This document shows positions 50,833 to 60,771 of a stretch of DNA of 64,000 nt, one piece after another. The position numbers and the translations under genes are program-made. Source of the stretch: CAVSRC01 sp963782045 (GTDB lineage Bacteria; Pseudomonadota; Alphaproteobacteria; Rhizobiales; Kaistiaceae); contig CAWAIR010000037.1 in NCBI GenBank assembly GCA_963782045.1, forward strand, positions 434,001 through 498,000. The letters run 5' to 3'. The notes under the pieces were generated by a model. It was given only the letters and a program-made list of their open reading frames with translations. It ran no database searches and was not told where the DNA came from. Within the stretch, counting starts at the first letter, position 1. Each line of letters starts with the position of its first letter.

Positions 50833-51174
50833 ATGCATGTCAAAGACATGATCCCGGCCAGCGATATGGCCGCTGCCCTGATGCGCAGTTTGTCGCATCC
50901 GCAGCGGCTGCTGGTGCTGTGCGCGCTCGGCAACGGCGAGAAGTCGGTGTCGCAGTTGCGTGGCCTGCTCGGCGGCGTCGGCCAGGTGCCGATGTCGCAG
51001 CAGCTCATGCGGCTCAGGGCCGACGGGCTGGTGGAATCGCGCCGCGAGGGAACGGCGGTCTACTACCGCATCGCCAAGCCCGAGGTGATGCTGGTGATCG
51101 GCGCGCTCGAGGCCGCCTATTGCGGCCCGGCCAAGTCCACCGCCCGCGACAAGGCGGACGAGCGCACCGCGTAA
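50833..51174 (+). CDS. ArsR-family regulator (BigR/SqrR-like)
   Basis: A 113-residue winged-helix protein: ALMRSLSHPQRLLVLCALGNGEKSVSQL, then the recognition helix around VPMSQQLMRLRADGLVESRREGTAVYYR. It has two Cys residues (VLCALG; AAYCGPA), placed as in sulfide/redox-sensing BigR and SqrR. The divergent DUF2892 gene is a usual BigR target. I use ATG 50833 (MHVKDMI). A dyad CATGTC-AAA-GACATG overlaps the start. Confidence 0.85.
   Translation: MHVKDMIPASDMAAALMRSLSHPQRLLVLCALGNGEKSVSQLRGLLGGVGQVPMSQQLMRLRADGLVESRREGTAVYYRIAKPEVMLVIGALEAAYCGPAKSTARDKADERTA
50836..50850. promoter_or_regulatory. Dyad at the start of the ArsR-type regulator gene
   Basis: CATGTC, AAA, GACATG: a perfect 6+6 inverted repeat within the first codons. 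An AT-rich stretch (AATACATTCAATAAG) precedes it. It could be the auto-operator shared with the divergent DUF2892 gene; this is inferred from position only. Confidence 0.35.
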
Positions 51175-51181
51175 GCCAGGC

Positions 51182-52571
51182 TCAGCGCAGCGCCAGAACC
51201 CGCTGCGGCGCCAGCAGGAACGGCGGCAGCCAGCCGGCGAGATTCGAGAACGGCAGGACCTCCGGCTTCAGGCGGATGCCCAGGCCATCGGCCATGAAGG
51301 CGCGGCGGGCTTCGATGCGCTGCCACGCGGCCGGGTGGCGCTCGGCGAACTCGGCGCGGCCGCGCGCATCGAGGAGCGCGATGCCATCCTCGATGTTCGA
51401 GGTGAACCACGGCGTACCGGTCGCCGGGATGATGTCGAGCTGGAGCGCCTGGCCGGAGCGCAGCGTCTCGCTGCTCCCCGCATAGATCGGCGTGTTCATC
51501 CACTCGTCGAGATGGATGAGGTGGCCGGGATTGAGGCCGACATTGAAGAACGGGTCGCCGAGATGGCGTTTCACCATCGCGTCGATCTCCCCGCCGGTGA
51601 CGCCGATGCCGACGGTCTCGTACCATTCGGCGGCGCAGGCGAAATAGGGGCCGGCGAGCTTCTCGACATAATCGCCGATCGCCTGCGGCAGGTCGCCGGC
51701 ATCGGCCGCCACGAAGCCGGCGCGCGCGGTGAGCCCGCCCCAGACGCCATAGGCGGTGGTGAAGGGATCGCCGCGTTCGATCGGCCGGTCGAGCGGGCTG
51801 CCGAGGCCGAGGGCGGCGCGCGGACCGGCCGAGAGCATCAGGTGGCAGGAGAGCGGCATGCCGATCGGCCGGATGAGCGTGGCGGCCTCCGCCTCGCGCA
51901 TGCCGGGCGCGAGGCCGAAGATGACGCGCTTGACGGCTTCCGAGACATGGGTTGCGGCGAACTCGAAGGCGGCGAGTTGGTCGATCTCGTTGACGGCACG
52001 CAAGCCGGTGCTGGCGCTGTGGCATTGACCACCGCCCCACCCTCGCCCACCAGAGCGCGCAGCGTATCGACGACGAAGGCCGGGCTCTCGATCCACGTGT
52101 CGGGACGCGGCGTCTCGTGCGGCCCGAAATATTTCCAGCCGGCGACGCCAACGCGCGTCCCCCGGGCGATGCCGGCCTCGCTAAGCAGATCGGCGAGCGG
52201 CGGCGTCTTCCGGCGGTCCTGACCGAGCAGGCCGAAAGGTGCATAGAGGCGCACGTCGAGGGCAACCGGCGCGACGCGTCCGGCGCCCTGGTTCTCCGGG
52301 CCTGAGAGGAGCATCGGATCGCGGCCGGGCACGAGCACCAGCAGCGCCTCCTCGAAGCGCGGATCGAAGCCGGTCGCCCAGGCGAGGTTGGCGAAATGCT
52401 CGCGGTCACCATAGACGACGAGCGCCGACAGGCCGGCCGCCTCGGCGGCGCTGGTCAAGCGGGCGAGCCGGTCGGCATAGAGCGCCGGGGGAGCTCGGGC
52501 CGCGTTTCCGGCATGCCAAAATCGGGAAGCGCCGCCTCGATCAGGCGCACGTCGCCGGGGGAACGGGTCAT
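51182..52571 (-). pseudogene. M24-like peptidase (Xaa-Pro aminopeptidase-type), two frameshifts
   Basis: The N-terminal part (ATG 52571, SPGDVRLIEAALPDFGMPET) is followed in another frame by AAEAAGLSALVVYGDREHFA and LLVLVPGRDPMLLSGPENQ, the usual creatinase N-domain. In a third frame comes the pita-bread catalytic half (VNEIDQLAAFEFAATHVSEA; TTAYGVWGGLTARAGFVAAD; LNPGHLIHLDEW). Breaks lie near 52485, in a C-run, and near 52015. Family members use two metals bound by Asp, Asp, His, Glu and Glu. Here only some positions look right (for example HLDEW), so it may be a catalytically altered relative. It follows the CRTAC1 gene on the same strand. Confidence 0.75.
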
Positions 52572-52593
52572 ATCGTTGCTGGTACCGGCCGGG

Positions 52594-54270
52594 TCAGTTG
52601 GCGGGCTTTGGCGGCTCGGGCAGCCAGTACTCGGCCTCGTCCTTGCCGCGCTCGATGCGCACGAAATTGTTGGCAAAGACGCGGAAGGAACCGCTCCACT
52701 GCCCGTCCGGCCAGCGCACGCGGATCTCGGCGCGCTCGGCCGTGCCGAGGCCGACATGGACGAAGCCCGCCTGGCCGGAGGCATGGCCGCCGCCGACATG
52801 GACGGTGCGATCCATGACGTTGTTGCCGGCCTTGACGTTGATGCGGGCGCCGACGGCAAAGCGGTTGGCCAACGGTTGGGCCAGCTCGATCTCGAGCCAG
52901 TTGCCGAGCGGCTCGTCACCGCCCCAACTGGTCTTGGTGCCGAGATTGCGGAAGAGGCTGACCGGCGCCTCGCGGTTGACCACGACCAGGTCGAGCATGC
53001 CGTCCATGTTGAGATCGATGGCGGCGCCGCCGCGGCCCTTGCGCGGCAGGGCGATGCCAGCCTGCTTGCCAACCTCGGTGAAGGTCTTGTCCCATTGGCC
53101 GAGCAGCAGGTTGTCGGGATCGTCGTTGGCGAAATCCGGCATGGCGTCGACATTGCCCTTGGCGATGAACAGGTCGAGCAGGCCGTCATTGTTGAAATCG
53201 GCGAACTGGCTGTGCCAGCCGGTCGACGGGCGCACGTCGCCACCGGTATAGGGGCGCGCCGCGGTGGCGCCCATGGGATAGGCGACGTCCTTGTAGACCG
53301 GCCGGTCGGTGTCCGCCTCTTCGGAAAGCTCCTGCAGCTTGGTGTCGCCCATCGAGGTCAGGGCATAGACCGGATAGCCGTTGCCGAAGAGATTGGCCTG
53401 GGCGATGCCCATGCCGTAGATCGACAGGTGCTGCCAGCCTTCCGAGGCGGTGTAGAGGCGCGGCGGCTTGCCCGCATCGACGTGCCACATCTGCTCCTCG
53501 CCGCCGCGGTAATACTGGCGGTCGTTGGTGACGCGCAGCGACGGCACGCCCGACTGGTTCCAGTCGGTGAACAGCATGGACAACGAGCAGTAGCTCGGCG
53601 ACAGCGCCACCGGATTGCCGTAGTCCGGCTTGTCGCGCGAGGACGAGCGGTCGAGGTAGTTGTCGGCGCAGGTGCCCCACGGAGCGCCCGGCGCCATGCG
53701 GTCGACGTAGTTGCCGATGGCCAGCGTCGGGAAGGTCTGGTCCTGCTCCCAGGTCGCCGAGAACGACGTCGTCCAATCGCGGCCGCCGTCGAAGGCAAAG
53801 GCCTGGTTGGCGACCTCGAACTTGCAGTCGCCGTCGCCCTTGAGGATGAGGTTGCGGCCCAGCCGCAGCACGACGAGGTCCATCACCCCGTCATTGTCGA
53901 TGTCGAGCGGATAGGCGCCGGTGACGTTCTTCAGGTCCTCGGCCGGGATGCCCATGTCGGCCTTGGCGAATTTGAGCGCGCCGCCGGTCGGGCTTTGATT
54001 GACGTAGAGATCGGCCGGGCTGGTGCCGCCGGCGATGAAGAGGTCCGGCCTGCGGTCGCCGTTGCAGTCGAAGGCGGCGACGCCGCCGCCGACGAAGAAC
54101 TCCCAACCGCCGGTGTATTTGTGGTCGATGCCGGCGGCGAGCGCCTCCTCGTGCATGTCGGGGATGTCGTTGGGCACCGACGGGGCCGGGGCCATGTCGT
54201 CGGCATGGGCCGCCATCGCCGCGCCGAGGCCGGCGACCAGCACGACTGCGGCGAACAGGCTGCGGGTCAT
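52594..54270 (-). CDS. CRTAC1/ASPIC-UnbV protein with FG-GAP repeats, secreted
   Basis: A 558-residue periplasmic protein. The signal peptide is RSLFAAVVLVAGLGAAMAAHA. Several FG-GAP/VCBS-type calcium repeats follow: AFDCNGDRRPDLFIAGG, PLDIDNDGVMDLVVLRLG, DFNNDGLLDLFIAKG and DLNMDGMLDLVVVNREA. The C-terminal ASPIC/UnbV domain starts near LGNWLEIELAQP and includes VHVGLGTAERAEIRVRWPDG. Such beta-propeller-like proteins bind calcium and surface partners; the function here is unknown. ATG 54270 overlaps the di-heme gene stop (ATGA), so the two are a tight pair. Confidence 0.88.
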   Translation of the reverse strand: MTRSLFAAVVLVAGLGAAMAAHADDMAPAPSVPNDIPDMHEEALAAGIDHKYTGGWEFFVGGGVAAFDCNGDRRPDLFIAGGTSPADLYVNQSPTGGALKFAKADMGIPAEDLKNVTGAYPLDIDNDGVMDLVVLRLGRNLILKGDGDCKFEVANQAFAFDGGRDWTTSFSATWEQDQTFPTLAIGNYVDRMAPGAPWGTCADNYLDRSSSRDKPDYGNPVALSPSYCSLSMLFTDWNQSGVPSLRVTNDRQYYRGGEEQMWHVDAGKPPRLYTASEGWQHLSIYGMGIAQANLFGNGYPVYALTSMGDTKLQELSEEADTDRPVYKDVAYPMGATAARPYTGGDVRPSTGWHSQFADFNNDGLLDLFIAKGNVDAMPDFANDDPDNLLLGQWDKTFTEVGKQAGIALPRKGRGGAAIDLNMDGMLDLVVVNREAPVSLFRNLGTKTSWGGDEPLGNWLEIELAQPLANRFAVGARINVKAGNNVMDRTVHVGGGHASGQAGFVHVGLGTAERAEIRVRWPDGQWSGSFRVFANNFVRIERGKDEAEYWLPEPPKPAN

Positions 54271-55717
54271 TGCGGAATCACCAGGGTCTTCAGGAAGGCG
54301 ATGAGGTCAGAGCGGTCCGTATCGCTGGCGTCGATGTATTTCTGGCGCGCGTCGCGCCCCTCGCCGCCATGGGCGCGGATGACGCCGTCGAGCGTGGTGA
54401 TGTCGTTGCGATGGCCGTAAGGCGCGGTCGAGCCGACGCCCCACAGTTCGGCGGTGATGAAGACGTCGCGCTCGACGAAGCGCTGGGCAAGCAGCTCGTT
54501 GCCGAGCCGGCTGACCTGGCTGTCGGAGATATGGTGGCGCTTGAGATCGCCGAATAGCGGCACCAGCACCTGGCCCTTGTCGTTGCGCGGCAGCGTCTTG
54601 GCCCAGTCGAGAAGCGCAAGGTCGTAGGAGATAGGCTTGGCGACCTCGCCGGGGCGCAGCGTGCCGGCGGTGTCGTAGGGCGCCGGGTCGGTGAAGGTGA
54701 GGCTGTCGAGCGGCAGCGACGGGCGGTGGCACATGGCGCAGCCCATCGCCGTGAACACCTGCTCGCCGCGCGCGGCGGCGGCGCGCCACGCCGGATCGTC
54801 GGGCACCATGCGGCCGGGGACCGGCAGGGTCGCCTGGAAGGCAACCAGCGCCGAGACGTCGCCAGGCGAGAATTCGTCGGGGACATGATCGCCGTCGAAA
54901 TCGTCGGTGCCGGTCCAACGCTTGCCCCAGCGCTCGCTCGCCTCCATGCCGAGATGGATGTTGCCGGCGTTGACGGTGAACTGGCGCAGCGAGGCGAAGA
55001 CGCCCTTCTGGCCGAAGGGGCGCACGGTCAGGTCCGAATCGATGCCGTCGAGCGCCGAGAAATCGACCAGGCCGTCCGGCATCACGGTGAGCTTGCCGAA
55101 ATCGACCCCCTTGGAGGACAGGCTCACCGTCTCCGGCTTGCCGCTGGCGCGGGCGGCAGCGACCGCCTTGTTGCGTTCGGCCCTCAGCTCGGCCGTCATC
55201 TCGCGGGCAAGCAGCTCGATAAGGCCGTCGCCGAACAGGCTGACCGAGCCGCGCTCGTTGGAGAACTGCGGGTCGAGGGTGTTGAAATCGGAGCTCTCGA
55301 AGCCCTCCGAAATGAAGGCGTTGCCGCTGAAATCGGCAGCGCCGCCGGTCACCGGCTCGTTGTGGCAGGAGCGGCAGTTGTTGGCGTCGAGCCCCGATGT
55401 GCGCTGGAACATGACGTCGGAGGGATGTCGGCGCAGGGTCGGGATGATCGCCTGGGTCGCTGCCGGGCGGCCGAGGCCGTCGGCCGTGGTGAAGCGCGCG
55501 GTGAACAGCGCCTTGCCGTCATCGACCAACTGGTGGAGCTGGTCGGCGGTGAGCGACCCTTCGAACTGGGTGAAATCGACGTGGTTGCGGATCGCCTTCT
55601 CGGCCCACGGAACCGCGTCGCCGGCAGCGGCAGGGCCGCCGACGATGAATGCAATGCAGATTGCTGCCGCCCCTATCCGAGCCTGGCGTCGCCTCCCGAG
55701 CCCGCGAGATCCATGCG

Positions 55718-55721
<4 letters not shown>
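54267..55721 (-). CDS. Di-heme c-type oxidoreductase (DUF1111-like, peroxidase fold)
   Basis: A 484-residue periplasmic cytochrome. A signal segment (RIGAAAICIAFIVGGPAAAG) precedes two heme-binding motifs, Cys116-x-x-Cys119-His120 (NNCRSCHNEP) and Cys328-x-x-Cys331-His332 (GCAMCHRP). The layout is that of the di-haem oxidoreductase, putative peroxidase family, which often partners CRTAC1-like proteins. The electron donor and substrate are unknown. ATG 55721 overlaps the stop of the sugar ABC ATPase (ATGA), which ties it to the xylFHG operon. Its own stop overlaps the CRTAC1 gene. Confidence 0.88.
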
Positions 55722-56506
<785 letters not shown>

Positions 56507-56532
56507 CGCCGGCAACTCCTAATTCGTTACGC

Positions 56533-57894
56533 TCACTTGGCCCGCCGGCGATACGCAGTGTCGATACCGACCGCGATCACCAGAACCAGACCGGAGACGA
56601 TGTTCTGCAACGGCGACTCGATGCCCATCAACTGCATGCCCGACTGCAAGGACTGCATGACGACGGCGCCAAGCATGGCGCCGGGCACGGTGCCGATGCC
56701 GCCGGCGAACGACGTGCCGCCGATGATCGTGGCGGCAATGACGTAGAGCTCGTCGTTGGTGCCCATCGCGTTGGTGGCCGCGTTCAGGCGGGCCGAGGCG
56801 ACCATACCGGCAATGGCGCAGAGGATCCCCATGAGGATGAAGATCTTCATGATGATCCAGCGGGTGTTGATGCCGCCGAGCTCCGCCGCCTCGGGGTTGC
56901 CGCCGATGGCGAAGACGTATCGCCCGAAGCGCGTCCGCGTGGCCAGGAACGTCACCACGAAACCGACGCCGACCGCGATGAGGACCGGGATCGCCAGCCC
57001 CAGCGAGAAGAACAGGCCGCCATCCGCCGGCCACGGAATGTTGTGGAGCGTCGCATACTGCTTCGCCAGGCCGATCGGCATCGGATAGGCGTTGATGACG
57101 GCAATGGCGCCGATCACCGCGCCGCAGCCGATGACGGCAAGCGTCAGCTCCGCCCACACCGGGCGCAGCGGGAAATCAAATTTCACGCGCTGACGGCGGC
57201 CGTTGATGATGGCGATGATGATGCCGACGCAGGCGACGGCTGCCACCACCCAGCTCAGCGTGGCGCCGATCGAACCGAAACCGCCACCGCCGAGCTTGGC
57301 GAACGTCGTGTCCATGGGGGCGAGCGTACGGCCGCTGGCCACCCACCACGCCGCGCCGCGCCAGATGAGCAGCGCGCCAAGGGTGACGATGAAGGCAGGA
57401 ATGCCGAAGAAGGCGATGACGAAGCCCTGCAGAGCGCCGATCGTGGCGCCGACGGCAATGCCGAAGATGACCGTGACGATCCAGGTGAGCGGCCAGTCGT
57501 AGCCGACGAAATGGGGCAGGATCTCGATCTGCAGCTTGGCCATCAGCATCGCCAGGAACCCGTTCAACGAACCGACCGAAAGGTCGATGTTGCGGGAGAC
57601 GATGACCAGCACCATCCCGGTCGCCATGATGGCCACCGTGGAGGTCTGTACCGAGAGGTTCCAGAGATTGCGCGGCGTCAGGAACACGCCGCTGCTCAGC
57701 GCCAGCGGATTGCCCGACAAGCGCCACGACGTCATGACCTGGAAGCCGAACCAGATGAACGCAAGCGCCGCAATCATGCCGAGCATGCGGGCATCAATCT
57801 CGGTGGCTTGCATGAAAGAGCGCAACAAGCTGGTGGAACGCCTGTTCAGGCCACCAACTGGCGCGGGTCCGGACGTACCGGTGGCCTCAGCCAT
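56533..57894 (-). CDS. xylH: Sugar ABC importer permease (XylH-like)
   Basis: A 453-residue CUT2 permease with about 10-12 helices. It contains SVQTSTVAIMATGMVLVIVS, then RNIDLSVGSLNGFLAMLMA (the CUT2 hallmark), FFGIPAFIVTLGALLIWRGAA, YVFAIGGNPEAAELGGINTR and IIGGTSFAGGIGTVPGAMLGA. Length and the xylose-type N-terminus fit XylH better than FrcC. It starts 87 bases after xylF and ends 26 bases before xylG. Confidence 0.93.
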   Translation of the reverse strand: MAEATGTSGPAPVGGLNRRSTSLLRSFMQATEIDARMLGMIAALAFIWFGFQVMTSWRLSGNPLALSSGVFLTPRNLWNLSVQTSTVAIMATGMVLVIVSRNIDLSVGSLNGFLAMLMAKLQIEILPHFVGYDWPLTWIVTVIFGIAVGATIGALQGFVIAFFGIPAFIVTLGALLIWRGAAWWVASGRTLAPMDTTFAKLGGGGFGSIGATLSWVVAAVACVGIIIAIINGRRQRVKFDFPLRPVWAELTLAVIGCGAVIGAIAVINAYPMPIGLAKQYATLHNIPWPADGGLFFSLGLAIPVLIAVGVGFVVTFLATRTRFGRYVFAIGGNPEAAELGGINTRWIIMKIFILMGILCAIAGMVASARLNAATNAMGTNDELYVIAATIIGGTSFAGGIGTVPGAMLGAVVMQSLQSGMQLMGIESPLQNIVSGLVLVIAVGIDTAYRRRAK

Positions 57895-57980
57895 TTTTCA
57901 AATTACCCGATCTTGCGCAGGCAGACGATAGTCTGCGCCGCACGCAAGCGCGCGGCGCAGACCTAGTGGCTAGTAAGTGC

Positions 57981-59018
57981 TTAGCCGCACACCTTCACGG
58001 TGCCGGGCTTCACGCCCTTGCAGACCTCGTCCTTGGTGATCCAGCCAGCGTCGATCACGTCGCTGAGGTTGTCCTTGGTGATCGGGTCGGGCTTCAAGAA
58101 CAGCGACGTCATGTTGACGTGCTTCGGGCCACCGTCGAACATCACGGCGCCCTGGATCTTGTCCATCGCGGTCCCCTTGGCGAGCTCGAGAGCTGCCTGA
58201 GCGGCGGCCTTACCGAGCGCACGGGAGTCCTTCCACACCGACACGGTCTGGGTGCCGAGGGCAACGCGGTTGAGAGCGGCATGGTCGCCGTCCTGCCCGG
58301 AGACCGGAACCTGCCCGGCCATGCCCTGAGCCGCCAGAGCCGCAACAACGCCACCGGCCATGCCGTCGTTCTCGCAAACCACGGCGTCGACCTTGTTGTT
58401 GTTGACGGTCAGGAACTGCTCCATCTCCTTCTGGGCGTTCGCCGGATCCCAGTTGTCGGTGTAGGATTTGCCGACGATCTTGATGTCGCCGCTCTTCACC
58501 GACGGGCCGATGACTTCCTCGATGCCGGAGCGCAGGAAGTCCGCGTTCGGGTCAGCCGAGTTGCCCTTGATGATGACGTAGTTGCCCTTCGGCTGCGCCG
58601 CGAAGACGTACTTCGCCTGGAGCCGACCGACTTCCTTGTTGTCGAAGGTGATGTAGAAGGCCTTCGCATTCTCGATGAGACGGTCATAGCCGATCACCGG
58701 AATGCCATTGTCGACCGCCTTCTGGACGGCCGGCTGAATCGCATCGGTGTCCTGAGCGAGAACGATCAGGACGTTGGCCCCCTGAGAGATCAGGTTCTCG
58801 ACGTCGGTCAGCTGCTTGGAAGCAGAAGACTGGGCGTCGGTCGAGATGTACTTGGCGCCGGCGGCATCAAGCACGCCCTTAATCGCCGCTTCGTCGGTTT
58901 TCCAGCGCTCTTCCTGGAAGTTATTCCAGGACACGCCGACAACCATTTGCGCCATCGACACGCTGGCCGAAGCCATCAGGCCGATCGCAGCGATGGAAGT
59001 TACCAGTAGCTTCCGCAT
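57981..59018 (-). CDS. xylF: D-xylose-type periplasmic binding protein
   Basis: A 345-residue CUT2 binding protein. Signal peptide KLLVTSIAAIGLMASASVSM is followed by VVGVSWNNFQEERWKTDEAA, which is close to XylF, and then SQGANVLIVLAQDTDAIQPA, GIPVIGYDRLIENAKAFYI and VVCENDGMAGGVVAALAAQG. It delivers D-xylose or a similar pentose to XylH/XylG. ATG 59018 is preceded by GGGAGGAA. It heads the xylFHG-di-heme-CRTAC1 operon. Two tandem micropeptide genes lie upstream on the same strand. Confidence 0.93.
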   Translation of the reverse strand: MRKLLVTSIAAIGLMASASVSMAQMVVGVSWNNFQEERWKTDEAAIKGVLDAAGAKYISTDAQSSASKQLTDVENLISQGANVLIVLAQDTDAIQPAVQKAVDNGIPVIGYDRLIENAKAFYITFDNKEVGRLQAKYVFAAQPKGNYVIIKGNSADPNADFLRSGIEEVIGPSVKSGDIKIVGKSYTDNWDPANAQKEMEQFLTVNNNKVDAVVCENDGMAGGVVAALAAQGMAGQVPVSGQDGDHAALNRVALGTQTVSVWKDSRALGKAAAQAALELAKGTAMDKIQGAVMFDGGPKHVNMTSLFLKPDPITKDNLSDVIDAGWITKDEVCKGVKPGTVKVCG

Positions 59019-59383
59019 AAGTTCCTCCCGTTGGGCAGATGAATGCCCAAGACAACGGACATTCACCCAATGAAACAAAAACCAGTCAAACCAGCGCCAC
59101 CCAGCAAATCCGCCCAGGACCATGCGCGGCCGTTCGTCGCCGGGCAGCGCCGATGCGGTGCAACCATATCGAGGAAAGTGGTTGGTTTGCAAGCCGTTTC
59201 CGCCGTGAATGAACAATGGCGGTCAGCATGTCGCAACCTACCATACCAACGCATTGTTATTCGTCGTTATTCGTTGCGCGATTCGACGTCCGAGCAACCG
59301 TTGGCGGCGATCCGTATGACGAATCGCCACAAATGCCGAGGGGTGCGGGCCCGTTTGCCAGCCGGTCGGCGATTCCAGCACCG
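59019..59383. other. Region upstream of xylF, no gene larger than a micropeptide seen
   Basis: About 365 bases between xylF and micropeptide 1. An AT-rich part (around 59240-59290, GCATTGTTATTCGTCGTTAT) is a likely promoter zone. No domain-bearing frame is present. Confidence 0.5.
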
Positions 59384-59473
59384 TCAATGAATATTCAGAT
59401 AAGGCAGCGCCAATACTGCGGATGAGACAGCACTGAGGACGACAAAGGCGGCGATGCGCAGCGACAGGGACAT
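59384..59473 (-). CDS. Micropeptide 1 (29 residues, membrane-type)
   Basis: A 29-residue ORF too short for most gene finders. It starts MSLSLR, has a single hydrophobic helix of about 17 residues (IAAFVVLSAVSSAVLAL), and ends PYLNIH. It shares 20 of 29 residues with micropeptide 2, 110 bases away on the same strand, including the ends M[ST]LSLR and LALPYL[NT]IH. Many DNA differences between them are silent or conservative, which supports translation. A weak GGGTAAG precedes the ATG. A CRP-like dyad (one mismatch) lies about 55 bases upstream. The role is unknown: perhaps a membrane regulator of the downstream xyl operon, or a toxin-like peptide. Confidence 0.7.
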   Translation of the reverse strand: MSLSLRIAAFVVLSAVSSAVLALPYLNIH

Positions 59474-59527
59474 TGTTCTTACCCGGCAGTCGGTCGCCTT
59501 CATATGGGCCGGTGGCCGCCCGTTGGC

Positions 59528-59543
59528 GGTGATCTCGGTCACA
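59528..59543 (-). promoter_or_regulatory. CRP-like dyad between the two micropeptide genes
   Basis: On the minus strand TGTGACCGAGATCACC fits TGTGA-N6-TCACA with one mismatch. It lies about 55 bases upstream of the micropeptide 1 ATG, a usual place for CRP-type activation. A perfect copy of the consensus is at 31861. Confidence 0.45.
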
Positions 59544-59582
59544 CGCTTGCCGGCGGGGACACCGTCGGCAGGTTGAATAGTT

Positions 59583-59672
59583 CTAGTGGATGGTCAGGTA
59601 GGGCAGCGCCAGCACCACGGTCGAAGCGGCACTCAACACAAGGAACACGACAACACGAAGCGACAACGTCAT
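59583..59672 (-). CDS. Micropeptide 2 (29 residues, membrane-type)
   Basis: A 29-residue paralog of micropeptide 1, the same length exactly. It starts MTLSLR, has a hydrophobic core (VVVFLVLSAASTVVLAL), and ends PYLTIH with TAG. A strong GAGGGGG ribosome site lies seven bases before ATG 59672. It is followed on the same strand by micropeptide 1 and then xylF. Conservation of both ends between the copies suggests the peptide ends are functional. The helix with a short charged N-terminus would place the PYL-IH end outside the cytoplasm or at the interface. Confidence 0.75.
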   Translation of the reverse strand: MTLSLRVVVFLVLSAASTVVLALPYLTIH

Positions 59673-59953
59673 GGCAATCCCCCTCGCCCTCCCGGCATAA
59701 CGCGGCAGTATTAATCTTTTGTTGCGACTGAACGACGTCGGCGCAAAAACCGCGCGAGAATTCGGATCGGTTGGCGGCGGCCAATCTATCGTGCCCGGGG
59801 CCGCCAACAAAGGCCGTGCACGCTGGCAAGCTTTGTGCTTAGGCTCCGCCGATACACGCCGGGGGGCCCGCCACGAACGACGCTTGCCACGGCGCCTGTC
59901 GGTTCCGGCTGGGCGACCTGCGGCGTGCCTTGCCTTTCTTTCGGAGAATGCCG

Positions 59954-60739
59954 ATGCCGATCCGCACCATCGTTTGGGGAGAGAACGTCCACGATCGCGA
60001 AAATGCGCTGGTTCGCCAGATCTATCCGCGGGGCATGCATGGCTGCATCGCCGAGGCGCTCAATGCCGACCCGGAGATCACGGCGACCACGGCGACCCTG
60101 GAACAGCCCGAGCACGGACTGAGCAAGGAGCGGCTGGCCGAGAGCGACGTGCTGACCTGGTGGGGCCACAAGGCGCACGGCGCGGTCTCCGACGCGGTGG
60201 TCGAACGCGTCGCCGAGCGGGTGTGGCAGGGCATGGGGCTGATCGTGCTGCACTCCGGCCATTTCTCGAAGATCTTCAAGAAGCTGATGGGCACGCCCTG
60301 CTCGCTCAAGTGGCGCGAGGCGGGCGAGAAGGAGCGCGTCTGGGTGACCAACCGCAATCACCCGATTGCGCAGGGCCTCGGCGAAGGCTTCATCGTCGAA
60401 CAGACCGAAATGTACGGCGAGCCCTTCACCATCCCCGAGCCGATGGAGACCGTGTTCATCAGCTGGTACGACGGCGGCGAGGTGTTCCGCTCCGGCGTCA
60501 CCTATCAGCGTGGCGGCGGGCGCGTGTTCTATTTCTCGCCCGGCCACGAGGTCTATCCGATCTATCACGACAACAATGTCCAGACCGTGCTGCGCAACGC
60601 GGTGAAGTGGGCCTACAACCCGGCGCCAGCCTGGAGCGCAATCGGCGAGGCGCCGAACGTGCCGATCGACAAGGCGCCGGAGCCGCTCGAGGAGAAGGGA
60701 CCGCACCTGCACGCCCCCGGCGAAGCCGGCTTCCGCTAA
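59954..60739 (+). CDS. ThuA-like trehalose utilisation protein
   Basis: A 261-residue protein of the ThuA/class I glutamine amidotransferase-like fold. Typical blocks are TIVWGENVHDRENALVRQIYP, DVLTWWGHKAHGAVSD, GLIVLHSGHFSKIFKKLMGT and GGGRVFYFSPGHEVYPIYHD. ThuA and ThuB in rhizobia oxidise trehalose or related disaccharides to 3-keto derivatives. GGAGA lies six bases before ATG 59954; ATG 59948 and 59930 are also in frame. It is followed after 32 bases by the ThuB-like gene. No thuEFGK transporter is next to it, though the xylFHG operon is close on the other strand. Confidence 0.88.
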   Translation: MPIRTIVWGENVHDRENALVRQIYPRGMHGCIAEALNADPEITATTATLEQPEHGLSKERLAESDVLTWWGHKAHGAVSDAVVERVAERVWQGMGLIVLHSGHFSKIFKKLMGTPCSLKWREAGEKERVWVTNRNHPIAQGLGEGFIVEQTEMYGEPFTIPEPMETVFISWYDGGEVFRSGVTYQRGGGRVFYFSPGHEVYPIYHDNNVQTVLRNAVKWAYNPAPAWSAIGEAPNVPIDKAPEPLEEKGPHLHAPGEAGFR

Positions 60740-60771
60740 CCGATCCCATCACCGCAGGAAAGGCTCTCGCC

